A stretch of DNA of 17,643 nucleotides from Ramicandelaber brevisporus (GCA_025201865.1 MU602805.1:1-17643); one strand, 5' to 3'; positions 6,152 to 16,228 are shown, counted from the stretch's first letter. Numbers and translations: made by a program. The notes: generated by a model from the sequence alone, not told the origin.

Positions 6152-8164
6152 ATGTTGACCGTGAAGATCAAGGCAGAACCAACAGCAGCAGCAGCAGTCG
6201 ACGTGAAAGTCAAGCTCGAGCCGAGTCTCTCAACAACAGCTGATATCAAACTCGAGCAGCATAATTCAGACATTGACACCAAAGTCGAGTCTGAATCAGA
6301 AGCTGATAGTGAGGATAACTACATCAAATCAGAGAACGATGATGACGACGATGACGATGAAGCTACCGATCAGAATCAAGCATCAGCTACTCCCAAGAAG
6401 CAGCGACAGTGGAAATGCGAGCATCATGGATGCAGTCGCAGTTTCAATTCAAACGGCGAATTCTGCATGCACCGACATGAGCACAAGCTTCAAACAGATA
6501 TCAACATACTTGGTAAGGTTTTCATTCTGACTCGGCAAACGTTAGATGATCGATGGTCATGTCCAATTCCGAATTGTACATCAACATTCAAAGCAGTCAA
6601 AGGTGTATGTAAACATCTACGGATAACACACGATAGTACCTTGAAACAGCAACAACAGCAACAGCAATCTCCTGCAAAGAAAGCTCGGAATAAACAATAT
6701 TTCCTCAATGTAGATGACTTTTACGTGAATGGAGTTCGCTGTGGTTATCATAAGACTATTGGAGTGTTCTTGTGTCATGACTGTAGATTGGTACCAGAGT
6801 GTCTGCTCACTCACTTGCAGCAGAAACATGGATACGATGAGAAATCGATGGACAACTTTTCTCTACCAGAAAGTGCAGTAAATGCGAATGCCGACCCTAA
6901 CATTAATCAGCACACCGGCAATACACATCTCGCATCAGCAATTCGCGAACCACATTGGCAGCATCATCATCGGGATATTGTTCCAGGTTGGCTGTGCGTT
7001 ACATCTGACTGTGGATATTGTAGCCACACAGGCTATAACAAGAGTAATCATAAAAGAGCCGTTCACCAAGGCGAACAATTAACAACTGTCCCAGTACTTG
7101 TCATGCGTCTTAGTTTATCGAAAAGGCAAACTTTGTGTTTTCTCATTGCTCATATTGACCAAGCAAGCGGCGCCGTCCCAACCAATGGTAACAGAGTAAG
7201 TCAGCACAAACTCGACGATAGTCAAGATGAGAATGGAGATGACACTATCGAGAGTGAAACCACAGATGCATCCAATCAGAAGAGGCAATGGAAGTGTGAA
7301 TATCTTAATTGTGGACGTGTATTCAGCTCATCTGATTCACTTAGTAAACATTGGCGCGAGCACAAACTGGAAGTTGTAATTAATGAACAAGGCAAGACAC
7401 TCGCTTTTAGCCGTCAATCGTTAGATGATCGGTGGCCATGCCCAGTTCCAGATTGTAAAACAACATGGAAATCAATTAATAGCATTCGTACTCATATGCG
7501 GAATGTTCATAGCACATTGATGAGACAGAAACGTGCTAATAGTGAAGACGATGAAAGCAATCAGCAGCAGCAAATTATTAAGAAGAGACAACCCACGATA
7601 TATTATAAAAAGGTTGATTCCTTTTACATTAATGGTACTAGGAGTGGCTATCATAATCCGACTGGAGTATTCATATGTCACGAATGTAGATTGGTACCAG
7701 AATGTCTGCTTACTCATTTGCAACAGACACATGGATATAAGGAGAAATTGATTGGCAATTCTATTCTGCCAGAATGGGCTGTAGCTGTAAGAGCTGATCC
7801 CAACATCAATCAGCACATCGACAACCCACTTCTCGCAGCAGCAATTCGCAATCCATATCAGTGGCAACATGAGGATATTGTTCAAGGCTGGTTGTGTGTT
7901 ACTTCTGATTGCGGATATTGTTGTTCCACTAAAAATTCTAGACACCAGCATCTGCGCAATGAGCATAGAGGTGAACAATTATTGACAGTTCCTGCTCTCG
8001 TACTGCGACTTAGCTCATCGAAAAGACATGCTAGCTACTTTCTCATCACTCGATTGGACTCAGCCACTAGCAACGTCAACACAAGTAACTCGACGGGTCA
8101 GCATATTAGCGAATGTGATATCGATGATGGCGATGAGTTAGTACTGAGTGATTACAGTGATTAG
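6152..8164 (+). CDS. Eight-zinc-finger protein: two tandem copies of a four-finger module behind a SUMO-motif cluster
   Basis: The 670-residue protein opens with repeated psi-K-x-E SUMO-acceptor motifs at K7, K21, K33 and K59, the first two followed by proline, then an acidic D/E tract (to about 75). Module 1 has C89-C94-H107-H111, C137-C142-H155-H160, C208-C211-H221-H226 and C282-C287-H300-H305. A polyQ and basic linker separates fingers 2 and 3. Module 2 repeats the order at C382-C387-H400-H404, C430-C435-H448-H453, C509-C512-H522-H527 and C582-C587-H600-H605. Each module ends in a V/L/R-rich segment (VPVLVMRLS in module 1, VPALVLRLS in module 2). The tail is acidic. All 32 zinc ligands fit the pattern, so both modules look functional. 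The module matches that of the gene at 1201, but the C-terminal domain of that protein is absent. A SUMO-regulated nuclear DNA-binding protein is the likely role by inference; its targets are unknown. Confidence 0.85.
   Translation: MLTVKIKAEPTAAAAVDVKVKLEPSLSTTADIKLEQHNSDIDTKVESESEADSEDNYIKSENDDDDDDDEATDQNQASATPKKQRQWKCEHHGCSRSFNSNGEFCMHRHEHKLQTDINILGKVFILTRQTLDDRWSCPIPNCTSTFKAVKGVCKHLRITHDSTLKQQQQQQQSPAKKARNKQYFLNVDDFYVNGVRCGYHKTIGVFLCHDCRLVPECLLTHLQQKHGYDEKSMDNFSLPESAVNANADPNINQHTGNTHLASAIREPHWQHHHRDIVPGWLCVTSDCGYCSHTGYNKSNHKRAVHQGEQLTTVPVLVMRLSLSKRQTLCFLIAHIDQASGAVPTNGNRVSQHKLDDSQDENGDDTIESETTDASNQKRQWKCEYLNCGRVFSSSDSLSKHWREHKLEVVINEQGKTLAFSRQSLDDRWPCPVPDCKTTWKSINSIRTHMRNVHSTLMRQKRANSEDDESNQQQQIIKKRQPTIYYKKVDSFYINGTRSGYHNPTGVFICHECRLVPECLLTHLQQTHGYKEKLIGNSILPEWAVAVRADPNINQHIDNPLLAAAIRNPYQWQHEDIVQGWLCVTSDCGYCCSTKNSRHQHLRNEHRGEQLLTVPALVLRLSSSKRHASYFLITRLDSATSNVNTSNSTGQHISECDIDDGDELVLSDYSD
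6410..7159 (+). repeat. Zinc-finger module copy 1 of an internal tandem duplication
   Basis: This 250-codon unit is repeated at 7289-8059. Nucleotide identity is visible by eye in the best parts: TAGATTGGTACCAG at 6784 recurs at 7687, an offset of 903 bases, and the finger-4 region recurs at an offset of 900. Synonymous differences are frequent, so the duplication is not brand new. Confidence 0.8.
7289..8059 (+). repeat. Zinc-finger module copy 2 of an internal tandem duplication
   Basis: This 257-codon unit is parallel to 6410-7159. The block containing RLVPECLLTHLQQ and the block containing GWLCVTSDCGYC are identical or nearly so in both copies. Finger 1 and the linker between fingers 2 and 3 have diverged most. 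The copies are joined by about 43 residues of hydrophilic linker. Confidence 0.8.
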
Positions 8165-8618
8165 AACGATATCCATTAGCCAGAAGCAGTGACCGAATCT
8201 ACTGAAACTCTGTCGTCTTTACAACATCTTCATTCATCGGTAACAACAGTCATATACAATTGAGCCGAGACTTAACTAATCACTAATCTAACTTCTATTT
8301 ACTTTGAACACTTCTATTCGGTATTGCCAGAATCCTCTGTATTTCACCATCCAGCTCACTGTGTGCAGCAGCCGTGTTGCCTTGCACAACCAAAGAAGAG
8401 CTTACCTACTCTTTCTATATCGCAGTAGCAGCAGAAGTCAGATACAGGAGTACGATTCGGCACAGACTTATGTCACTTCTCAATAGCCACATAACTCCGA
8501 TGCAACAAGCCACACTTTTTCAACCCTATTTCCCTTTTCAAGGCTTGTTGTGCTCATCTTCTACTTCACTCTTCTCTTTCTCTTTCTCTTTGACACACTT
8601 TGAACCAAATCGACTATA
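8165..8618. other. Intergenic region and leader of the 8619 gene
   Basis: The 454-base gap ends in a pyrimidine-rich tract of CTTT units (about 8560-8592) and then the ATG at 8619. An upstream reading frame of 49 codons (8470-8619) ends with a TAA that overlaps the main ATG in the string TAATG. No TATA box or AATAAA is obvious. I see nothing else. Confidence 0.5.
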
Positions 8619-9908
8619 ATGAACTCCTTTGCTGTCTTTATCCCACAAGCTCACGAGCAAGACGACTGTTGGCGAGGTCCGTACTCAGCCAGACAAGCAG
8701 GGAAATTCATCTCATATGCCTTTGTTGGCAGCCCTGACCTTCAGGCGTTGTCGCAGTCGCTCAAATCGCACATGGTCTTCTTTGCCGTGCACTGTGGCTC
8801 TCACTTTGTGTTTGTCGATCGCCAATCCATGCGCTCGTTCAAATGTGCCTATGGTCATCATCGTAGAGTTATCAAACACTTTTACCATCTCGAACCTGGT
8901 AAGGAGTATACAAATGGCTTCGAGCGTTTCGTCAAGTTGGCCGCTCGCTCACCTACGAATGAGCCGCTTACAATTGGTGATAAGAGCCGTGCGCATGCTG
9001 TTTTCTTGTCGCTACGATTCGATATTGACCAATTGATGAATGCAGTCGATGAGCACCAGTATCCTGTTGATGACTGCGCCTTCATCTTCGATGGTATGTC
9101 CAAAACAGAATCCAATGACATCTCAGCACTGACTGATCGCGTGAGAGCTGATGGCCATGGATTGAACCAGGACTTCTTCAACATCGTGGATGACATGTCG
9201 GTTTCTCGGTTTGTTTGCATGACCACTGGCCAAGTGTTCAAATGCTCTCACAATTTCCGATATCAGGTTATATGCAGTTTGCGTGCGAATCCTGCTTGCT
9301 TCAAAGAGTTACAGCAGGTGGCAGAGCAGTGTAAAGGTAAAATATACAATATTGACATGAAAGACCGAAAAGAAGTAAAAGCAATCAACTTTTTATCAGC
9401 AGATGAATGCGATGAACACGGCAAATACTATGCAATGGATGGTACTGAACTTCGAGAAGGCGATGTGGTGAACATTGATATTGTCTGCGACATGGGTGCG
9501 GTTGGAGTTTGTGATTCGACTCTGTGTGGCCAGTACGGTCCCGCTTCCCGGCACATCAAGTTTCGAGTTCATTTCGATGCGGATGGTCGCTTCTGGCTGC
9601 GCGAGGCATTGCCGAATGGTTTGCATGGACGATATCTAGTTGCCGCGGTCCATAATTCAAAGTACGGAGTTACAGATTCAGAACAGGCCATTCTGACAGA
9701 TGAGCAGTGGCCAGGCGAGGAGAGCCGTATTGTGTTTCGACGTCACAATTTGTTCAAACATGTCATGATCATGGAAATGGCGTCGAACAAGGCAAGTGTG
9801 GCGACAGTGGATTGGATCAAGTGTGCATACGGCGCAGTTTGGTTCACTTCTTGTCAATGGTTTCTGGTATTCCAGTTCATGCCCAGCCAACAACCTCGAG
9901 CCAGTTAG
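8619..9908 (+). CDS. Unrecognised 429-residue protein rich in Cys, His and Phe
   Basis: A single open frame runs from ATG to TAG. The protein looks soluble and folded rather than low complexity: it has no polyQ, no signal peptide, and only a mildly hydrophobic C-terminus (GAVWFTSCQWFLVFQFM). The N-terminal third holds aromatic and His-rich segments (SHMVFFAVHCGSHFVFVD, then YGHHRRVIKHFYH). The centre has scattered Cys residues without a clear zinc-finger spacing. A hydrophilic loop (DGTELREGDVVNIDIVCDMG) precedes a beta-rich region. I do not recognise a family. The N-terminal aromatic pattern recalls domains next to MULE/FAR1-type transposase derivatives, but no catalytic signature is seen, so I do not assign it. 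It follows the two-module zinc-finger gene on the same strand, 454 bases on. The strongly hydrophobic end just before the stop could mean a frameshift or unspliced 3' end, but nothing in the sequence proves it. Confidence 0.7.
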   Translation: MNSFAVFIPQAHEQDDCWRGPYSARQAGKFISYAFVGSPDLQALSQSLKSHMVFFAVHCGSHFVFVDRQSMRSFKCAYGHHRRVIKHFYHLEPGKEYTNGFERFVKLAARSPTNEPLTIGDKSRAHAVFLSLRFDIDQLMNAVDEHQYPVDDCAFIFDGMSKTESNDISALTDRVRADGHGLNQDFFNIVDDMSVSRFVCMTTGQVFKCSHNFRYQVICSLRANPACFKELQQVAEQCKGKIYNIDMKDRKEVKAINFLSADECDEHGKYYAMDGTELREGDVVNIDIVCDMGAVGVCDSTLCGQYGPASRHIKFRVHFDADGRFWLREALPNGLHGRYLVAAVHNSKYGVTDSEQAILTDEQWPGEESRIVFRRHNLFKHVMIMEMASNKASVATVDWIKCAYGAVWFTSCQWFLVFQFMPSQQPRAS

Positions 9909-10383
9909 ATACAGTTCCATTGAGGAACTCTTCTAATCAGTAGTGTCCCGGTCCACTATATTTTTAACCCGCAAAAAAATTATAAAAAAAACAATTGCGT
10001 CCGGTTTTATTTTGACAGCGTGCAAATCCAATAATAGAATGGGGTTGCTTATCAAGGTACCCTCACATGGTGCCCCGAGTTTTGAGGCAAAGATAAGGAA
10101 CACATACAAGTAAGGCTGGTTACTGAACGGGCAGACCACTTGTTCACAGAGACTGGGCTGACACATACCATCCACTATCAGAAGAACACACTGACTCATT
10201 CACTGACTCACTCACTGACTCGTTCATTCACTCACTCAGATTGAGCGCAAGCTTCACAAAAGAGATACGAATTAAAAAAAAAGAGAAATGAAATAAAGAG
10301 CGATTAGCGAAGCGAGAAACAAAAACAGATGAATTTAGCGATGTGATTGTGATTGTTATTGTTACTGTTGTTATTGTTGCTGC
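9909..10383. other. Convergent intergenic region downstream of the 8619 gene and GFAT
   Basis: This spacer holds both 3' ends. It contains A-rich runs at 9973-9991 and 10273-10283, a minus-strand AATAAA at 10006-10011 that could serve GFAT although it lies about 375 bases past the stop, a CACTGACT-type repeat (separate entry), and a GTTATTGTT-type tract right after the GFAT stop. No further gene is visible. Confidence 0.5.
10189..10239. repeat. ACTGACTC/ATTCACTC microsatellite with TGACTCA motifs
   Basis: About a dozen imperfect four-base ACTC/ACTG/ATTC units lie in tandem. Two perfect TGACTCA heptamers (10192-10198 and 10204-10210) and one TGACTCG (10216-10222) arise inside the repeat. TGACTCA is the AP-1/Gcn4 site, but its place between two 3' ends argues that it is a by-product of the repeat. 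Confidence 0.75.
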
Positions 10384-12555
<2,172 letters not shown>

Positions 12556-12724
12556 TTAGTTGCAGTGAAGTGGCAAAGTTGATGAAGAAGAGATCTGTGT
12601 AGCTGTGAAAGCAGGAGTAGCTGAGCTGAGCAGAACAGAACAGAACGAGAGAGCGAGTTTGTGTGTAGTTGTGGTAGCTTGCTTTCTTTCTTTCTCGAAA
12701 CGCTGTCGAGCTGGATTGGATCCA

Positions 12725-12735
12725 ATTTATATTGG
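12725..12735 (-). promoter_or_regulatory. GFAT TATA box fused to a CCAAT motif
   Basis: On the minus strand this reads CCAATATAAAT, so TATAAAT (12731-12725) overlaps the end of a CCAAT motif. Transcription would start near 12695-12700, giving a leader of about 215 bases that includes the AAAGAAAG tract and the CAA repeat. It is the clearest TATA element on the GFAT side. Confidence 0.5.
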
Positions 12736-13147
12736 CTTCGCTCGTGCCTGAGCGAGTGGATCTATTTTTAAATCACACAGATTTTTTTGTTGGCTGGATG
12801 ACGCGAAGGCAGCGGATGCAAAAGTGTATGGGTGTGTGCTATTCTTGCAGTCAAGTCCAACACGTGGCGGTCTATTCTGGTTCCACAGCACGGCGAGCTT
12901 CTTCTTCTTCTTCAGGGAGGGAGTGAAAGAGAGCGACATTTGGGCTCGGTCGGCGCTGACTGTGCTGAGACTGGGGTGGATTGTGCTATTCTCGAACCGT
13001 GCGAATGTTCATTTTTACACCCATCCTGACATAAGCTCAATGCTATTATCAAAGCAGTATCGATCTCGCCAGATCAATGCAGCACATTGGTCGATGTGAT
13101 GATTACCACCTTGCTTACTTGCATTTTAAACAAGAATAAACTGTAAA

Positions 13148-13183
13148 CATCATTATCATCATCATTATCATCATTATCATCAC
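13148..13183. repeat. ATC/ATT trinucleotide microsatellite
   Basis: About twelve tandem CAT/CATTAT units lie 128-163 bases upstream of the SF3B1 start, outside coding sequence. Confidence 0.85.
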
Positions 13184-13310
13184 TAATTGATCCAATATCA
13201 CATTACTGTTCGAGTTAGTGGATTGATTCCATTTCTAACTTCCCAAGCTCAACTTTATTAAAAAGAATTAAAAAAAAAACAACAGCGGCGGCAATAATAC
13301 TTGTTTCGAA

Positions 13311-16205
13311 ATGGCATCACGAAACCGCCGTTTTGACGACGCGCCAGATGCAGTCGAGGACGTGCAAATCAGTTCGCGTCCGAAGCGATCTCGGTTTGAC
13401 GAAGCTCCCGAAAACGATGAAGTTGTTGATCACGAAGTTGAACTCGAGCAACAACAACAGCAACAACAGCCACAACAACAAGAAGTGGAAGCAGCAGAGG
13501 AAGAGGATGAAGCTATGCAATTTGAGAATGTAGATGACCTTCGTCAGCTTGATATTCAAGTATCTGCTAATGAATCCATCTCAATTCGGCCTGAAGAACA
13601 AGACTTCTTTGCTCCTCTTTTACTATCGAATGATCAACATCAACAACAACAGCAACAGCAACAGCATCGTGAGCTATCACGTTCTGAAAAGCGCCAAAAT
13701 GCTTTGCTTCGGTTGATATTGCGTCTCAAGAATGGGTCAGCTCCAACTCGCAAGCAGGCTCAGCGAGTTATTGTTGACAAAGCAGCTTCGTTTGGATGTA
13801 CACTGCTCTTTGACACACTATTATCGCTTTTAGAAAAGCCATGGCTGGAGGATGGGGAGCGTCACATTTTAACTAGAGTATTGGACAGATTATTATTCAA
13901 ATTTGGATCGCAGGTGGCTCCATTTACTCGCAGAATATTGATTATAATTCAGCCATCATTGATTGAAATGGATAACAGAATGGGAATAGCCGAGGGCAGA
14001 GAAGTGATTGCAAACTTATCAAAGGCAGTTGGGTTGAAAGTGATGATCAATTCAATGCTGGACGATCTCAAAAACACAGACGAATCAATCAGAACCATTT
14101 GTGCCCAGGCATTTGCAGTGATTGGAACTGCACTGGGTGTTAGACAGATTACGAGCTTCTTGAAAGCGGCATGCAGAAGCGAAGCTCACTGGCAAGCGAG
14201 ACACACTGGTGTGAAAATTATAAGGGATTTGGCTCGAATGATGGGCTGCGGCATATTGGCTCATCTGGATGTACTGGTTGAATGCATCGAGCCTTGCCTG
14301 AGTGATGAAGACAATAGAGTGCGGATAATGACTGGAACTGCTCTGGCTGAGCTGGCATCTGCATCTGCACCATATGGAATCGAGGCGTTTGAACCGCTAA
14401 TTAGAGAGCTTGCACCAGCTATCCATTTACAGCGAGGGCGAGTTCGCACAGTATTCTTACAGGCCATGGGTAACATCATTCCACTGATGGATCACGACAG
14501 TAGACAGGCTCAAAATCATGCTTTGGAGATTCTGCCGATATTGGAGGCAGAAATGGACAGCGACAATGATGACACAAAGAGAGTTGTTCTCAAGGCACTG
14601 AGACAGTGTTGTTCGTGCGGTGCACTAGACTATCCTAGTATATCACCCACTGTACTTCCTGGCTTCTTTAGATCATTTTGGACGAGAAGAATGGCTCTGG
14701 ACACTAGAAATGCATCCGAGGTTGTAGCTACAACAGTTGAACTGGCGAGACTAAGTGGCGCCGCTGATATTTTAGAGAGATTTGTACAGTACTTGCAGAA
14801 TGAATCTGAACCAATGAGATGCATGGCTATGGATGCAGTTAGACGCATTGTGGGTGAGCTTGGAGTGACCGATGTCGATACTCGGCTGGAGACTCTCATC
14901 ATTGATGGCTCACTGATTGCATTTGAACAGCTACAGAAGGCGTCCAGTGGCAGCAGCCGTGCAGCAGCAATCATCACATCAGGCATTGGCACCATTGTAA
15001 ATGTTCTGCAGCTTAGAATGCAGCCCCATTTGATGCGAATGTGCTCGAGTATATTGTATGCCTTTAACAGCTCAGATCCACCAATGAGAATGCACGCTGC
15101 AGATTTATTTGGCAAACTGGTGAAGATTATGCACATTTGTGAGGCAAACGAGTTAATTGATAAAGTTTCATTGATTTTATGCGAAAACTTTGGAGAGGAG
15201 TATCCAGATGTGCTTGGCTCAATCATCCAGGCTGTAAGCACTGTTGTTGATACTGTGGGCACTGAACGGATGGTTCCTCCCATTAGTGAAACTGTGACTA
15301 GATTAACACCAATCATTCGCAATAGACATGATAAAGTGCTGCAGAGCTGTATGGCAGTGGTTGGAACTGTTGCTGAACGTGGACCAGAACACGTGTCAAC
15401 CTCCGAATGGATGAGAATATGCTTTGAGTTGGTTGATGTGCTAGAATCCAGGCGCAAATCAACCAGACGTGCTGCAATCTCCACCATTGGTTCAATTTCA
15501 CGCGCAGTTGGTCCACAGGAAGTGCTCACTAAGTTGCTAGCTAACTTAAGAGTGAGCAACCGACAAATGAGAGTGTGCACAACCGTTGCAATAGCCATTG
15601 TAGCTGACATGTGCTTCCCATTCACTGTCATTCCTGTGCTGGTGAACGAGTACAGAATCCCCGAGCAGAACATCCAATCTGGAGTTTTGAAGGCAATTGC
15701 GTTCTTGTTTGAATACGTGGGTGATTCATCTCGTGATTATACATACTCCGTCACGACTCTTGCCCAGCACGCACTCTCTGGACGAGAAGACGTTCACCGA
15801 CAGCAGGCATGCGATATAGTTAGATTTATTGCAATGGGCACTTGGGGACATGGTAGAGAAGATGCTTTGTGCCATTTACTCAATTTTGTATGGCCCAACA
15901 TTTTTGAAGAAGCCCCGCATTTGATCACACGAGTGATGAGTGCAATTGATGCACTGAGATTGGCGGTTGGACCAGGCGTTATTTTGAAATTGTTGATGCA
16001 GGGATTGTTTCATCCGGCAAAGAAGGTTAGATTAGCCTATTGGAGAGTTTATAATCAGCTGTATTTATCTAGCCAAGACTCACTGGTTCCTTTCTACCCG
16101 AATGTGTCATCTGCTCTGTTACCTCAGAAGGAGTCGGATGAAGACAGTGCAAAGAATCAATGGAGACGAGAATATCACAGACATGAGCTCGATCTGTTCA
16201 TTTAA
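13311..16205 (+). CDS. SF3B1: Splicing factor 3B subunit 1 (SF3B1/SF3b155/Hsh155)
   Basis: The 964-residue protein is the HEAT-repeat scaffold of the SF3b complex in U2 snRNP, which clamps the branch-site/U2 duplex in the nucleus. The start ATG is at 13311. The N-terminus is only about 120 residues, against nearly 500 in human, close to yeast Hsh155 in total length (about 970). It holds two short motifs, RRFDDAP (6-12) and SRFDEAP (27-33), that look like the U2AF-ligand RWD motifs of SF3B1 but with Phe for Trp. Two polyQ tracts (about 46-58 and 108-116) flank the segment RPEEQDFFAPLL, which matches the conserved stretch before the HEAT array. The HEAT superhelix (about 125-950) is collinear with the human protein, including ARHTGVKI (296-303), HDKVLQS and RVCTTVAIAIVAD, and the C-terminus has FHPAKKVRLAYWRVYN. 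The branch-site-pocket and hotspot positions are mostly conserved with some notable changes. It is divergent from GFAT. Confidence 0.98.
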   Translation: MASRNRRFDDAPDAVEDVQISSRPKRSRFDEAPENDEVVDHEVELEQQQQQQQPQQQEVEAAEEEDEAMQFENVDDLRQLDIQVSANESISIRPEEQDFFAPLLLSNDQHQQQQQQQQHRELSRSEKRQNALLRLILRLKNGSAPTRKQAQRVIVDKAASFGCTLLFDTLLSLLEKPWLEDGERHILTRVLDRLLFKFGSQVAPFTRRILIIIQPSLIEMDNRMGIAEGREVIANLSKAVGLKVMINSMLDDLKNTDESIRTICAQAFAVIGTALGVRQITSFLKAACRSEAHWQARHTGVKIIRDLARMMGCGILAHLDVLVECIEPCLSDEDNRVRIMTGTALAELASASAPYGIEAFEPLIRELAPAIHLQRGRVRTVFLQAMGNIIPLMDHDSRQAQNHALEILPILEAEMDSDNDDTKRVVLKALRQCCSCGALDYPSISPTVLPGFFRSFWTRRMALDTRNASEVVATTVELARLSGAADILERFVQYLQNESEPMRCMAMDAVRRIVGELGVTDVDTRLETLIIDGSLIAFEQLQKASSGSSRAAAIITSGIGTIVNVLQLRMQPHLMRMCSSILYAFNSSDPPMRMHAADLFGKLVKIMHICEANELIDKVSLILCENFGEEYPDVLGSIIQAVSTVVDTVGTERMVPPISETVTRLTPIIRNRHDKVLQSCMAVVGTVAERGPEHVSTSEWMRICFELVDVLESRRKSTRRAAISTIGSISRAVGPQEVLTKLLANLRVSNRQMRVCTTVAIAIVADMCFPFTVIPVLVNEYRIPEQNIQSGVLKAIAFLFEYVGDSSRDYTYSVTTLAQHALSGREDVHRQQACDIVRFIAMGTWGHGREDALCHLLNFVWPNIFEEAPHLITRVMSAIDALRLAVGPGVILKLLMQGLFHPAKKVRLAYWRVYNQLYLSSQDSLVPFYPNVSSALLPQKESDEDSAKNQWRREYHRHELDLFI

Positions 16206-16207
16206 CC

Positions 16208-16228
16208 AATAAAAACAATAACAATAAA
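16208..16228 (+). terminator. SF3B1 polyadenylation signals
   Basis: AATAAA occurs at 16208-16213 and again at 16223-16228, starting three bases after the SF3B1 stop. The 3' untranslated region is therefore likely very short, as in compact genomes. Confidence 0.6.

Noticed and set aside
7195-7204. AGTAAGT-like 5' splice site inside the two-module zinc-finger gene
   Set aside because: The reading frame continues through it and codes part of the linker; removing sequence here would damage module 2. The similar site near 4195 is outside any gene.
10192-10222. TGACTCA sites as AP-1/Gcn4 binding elements
   Set aside because: They fall inside an ACTG/ACTC simple repeat between two convergent 3' ends, where a promoter element is not expected.
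13148-13183. Repeat array as a possible CRISPR-like structure
   Set aside because: It is a plain trinucleotide microsatellite without spacers, in a eukaryotic promoter region.
14630-15673. 347-codon minus-strand frame inside SF3B1
   Set aside because: It is antisense to fully conserved HEAT repeats and has no recognisable domain.
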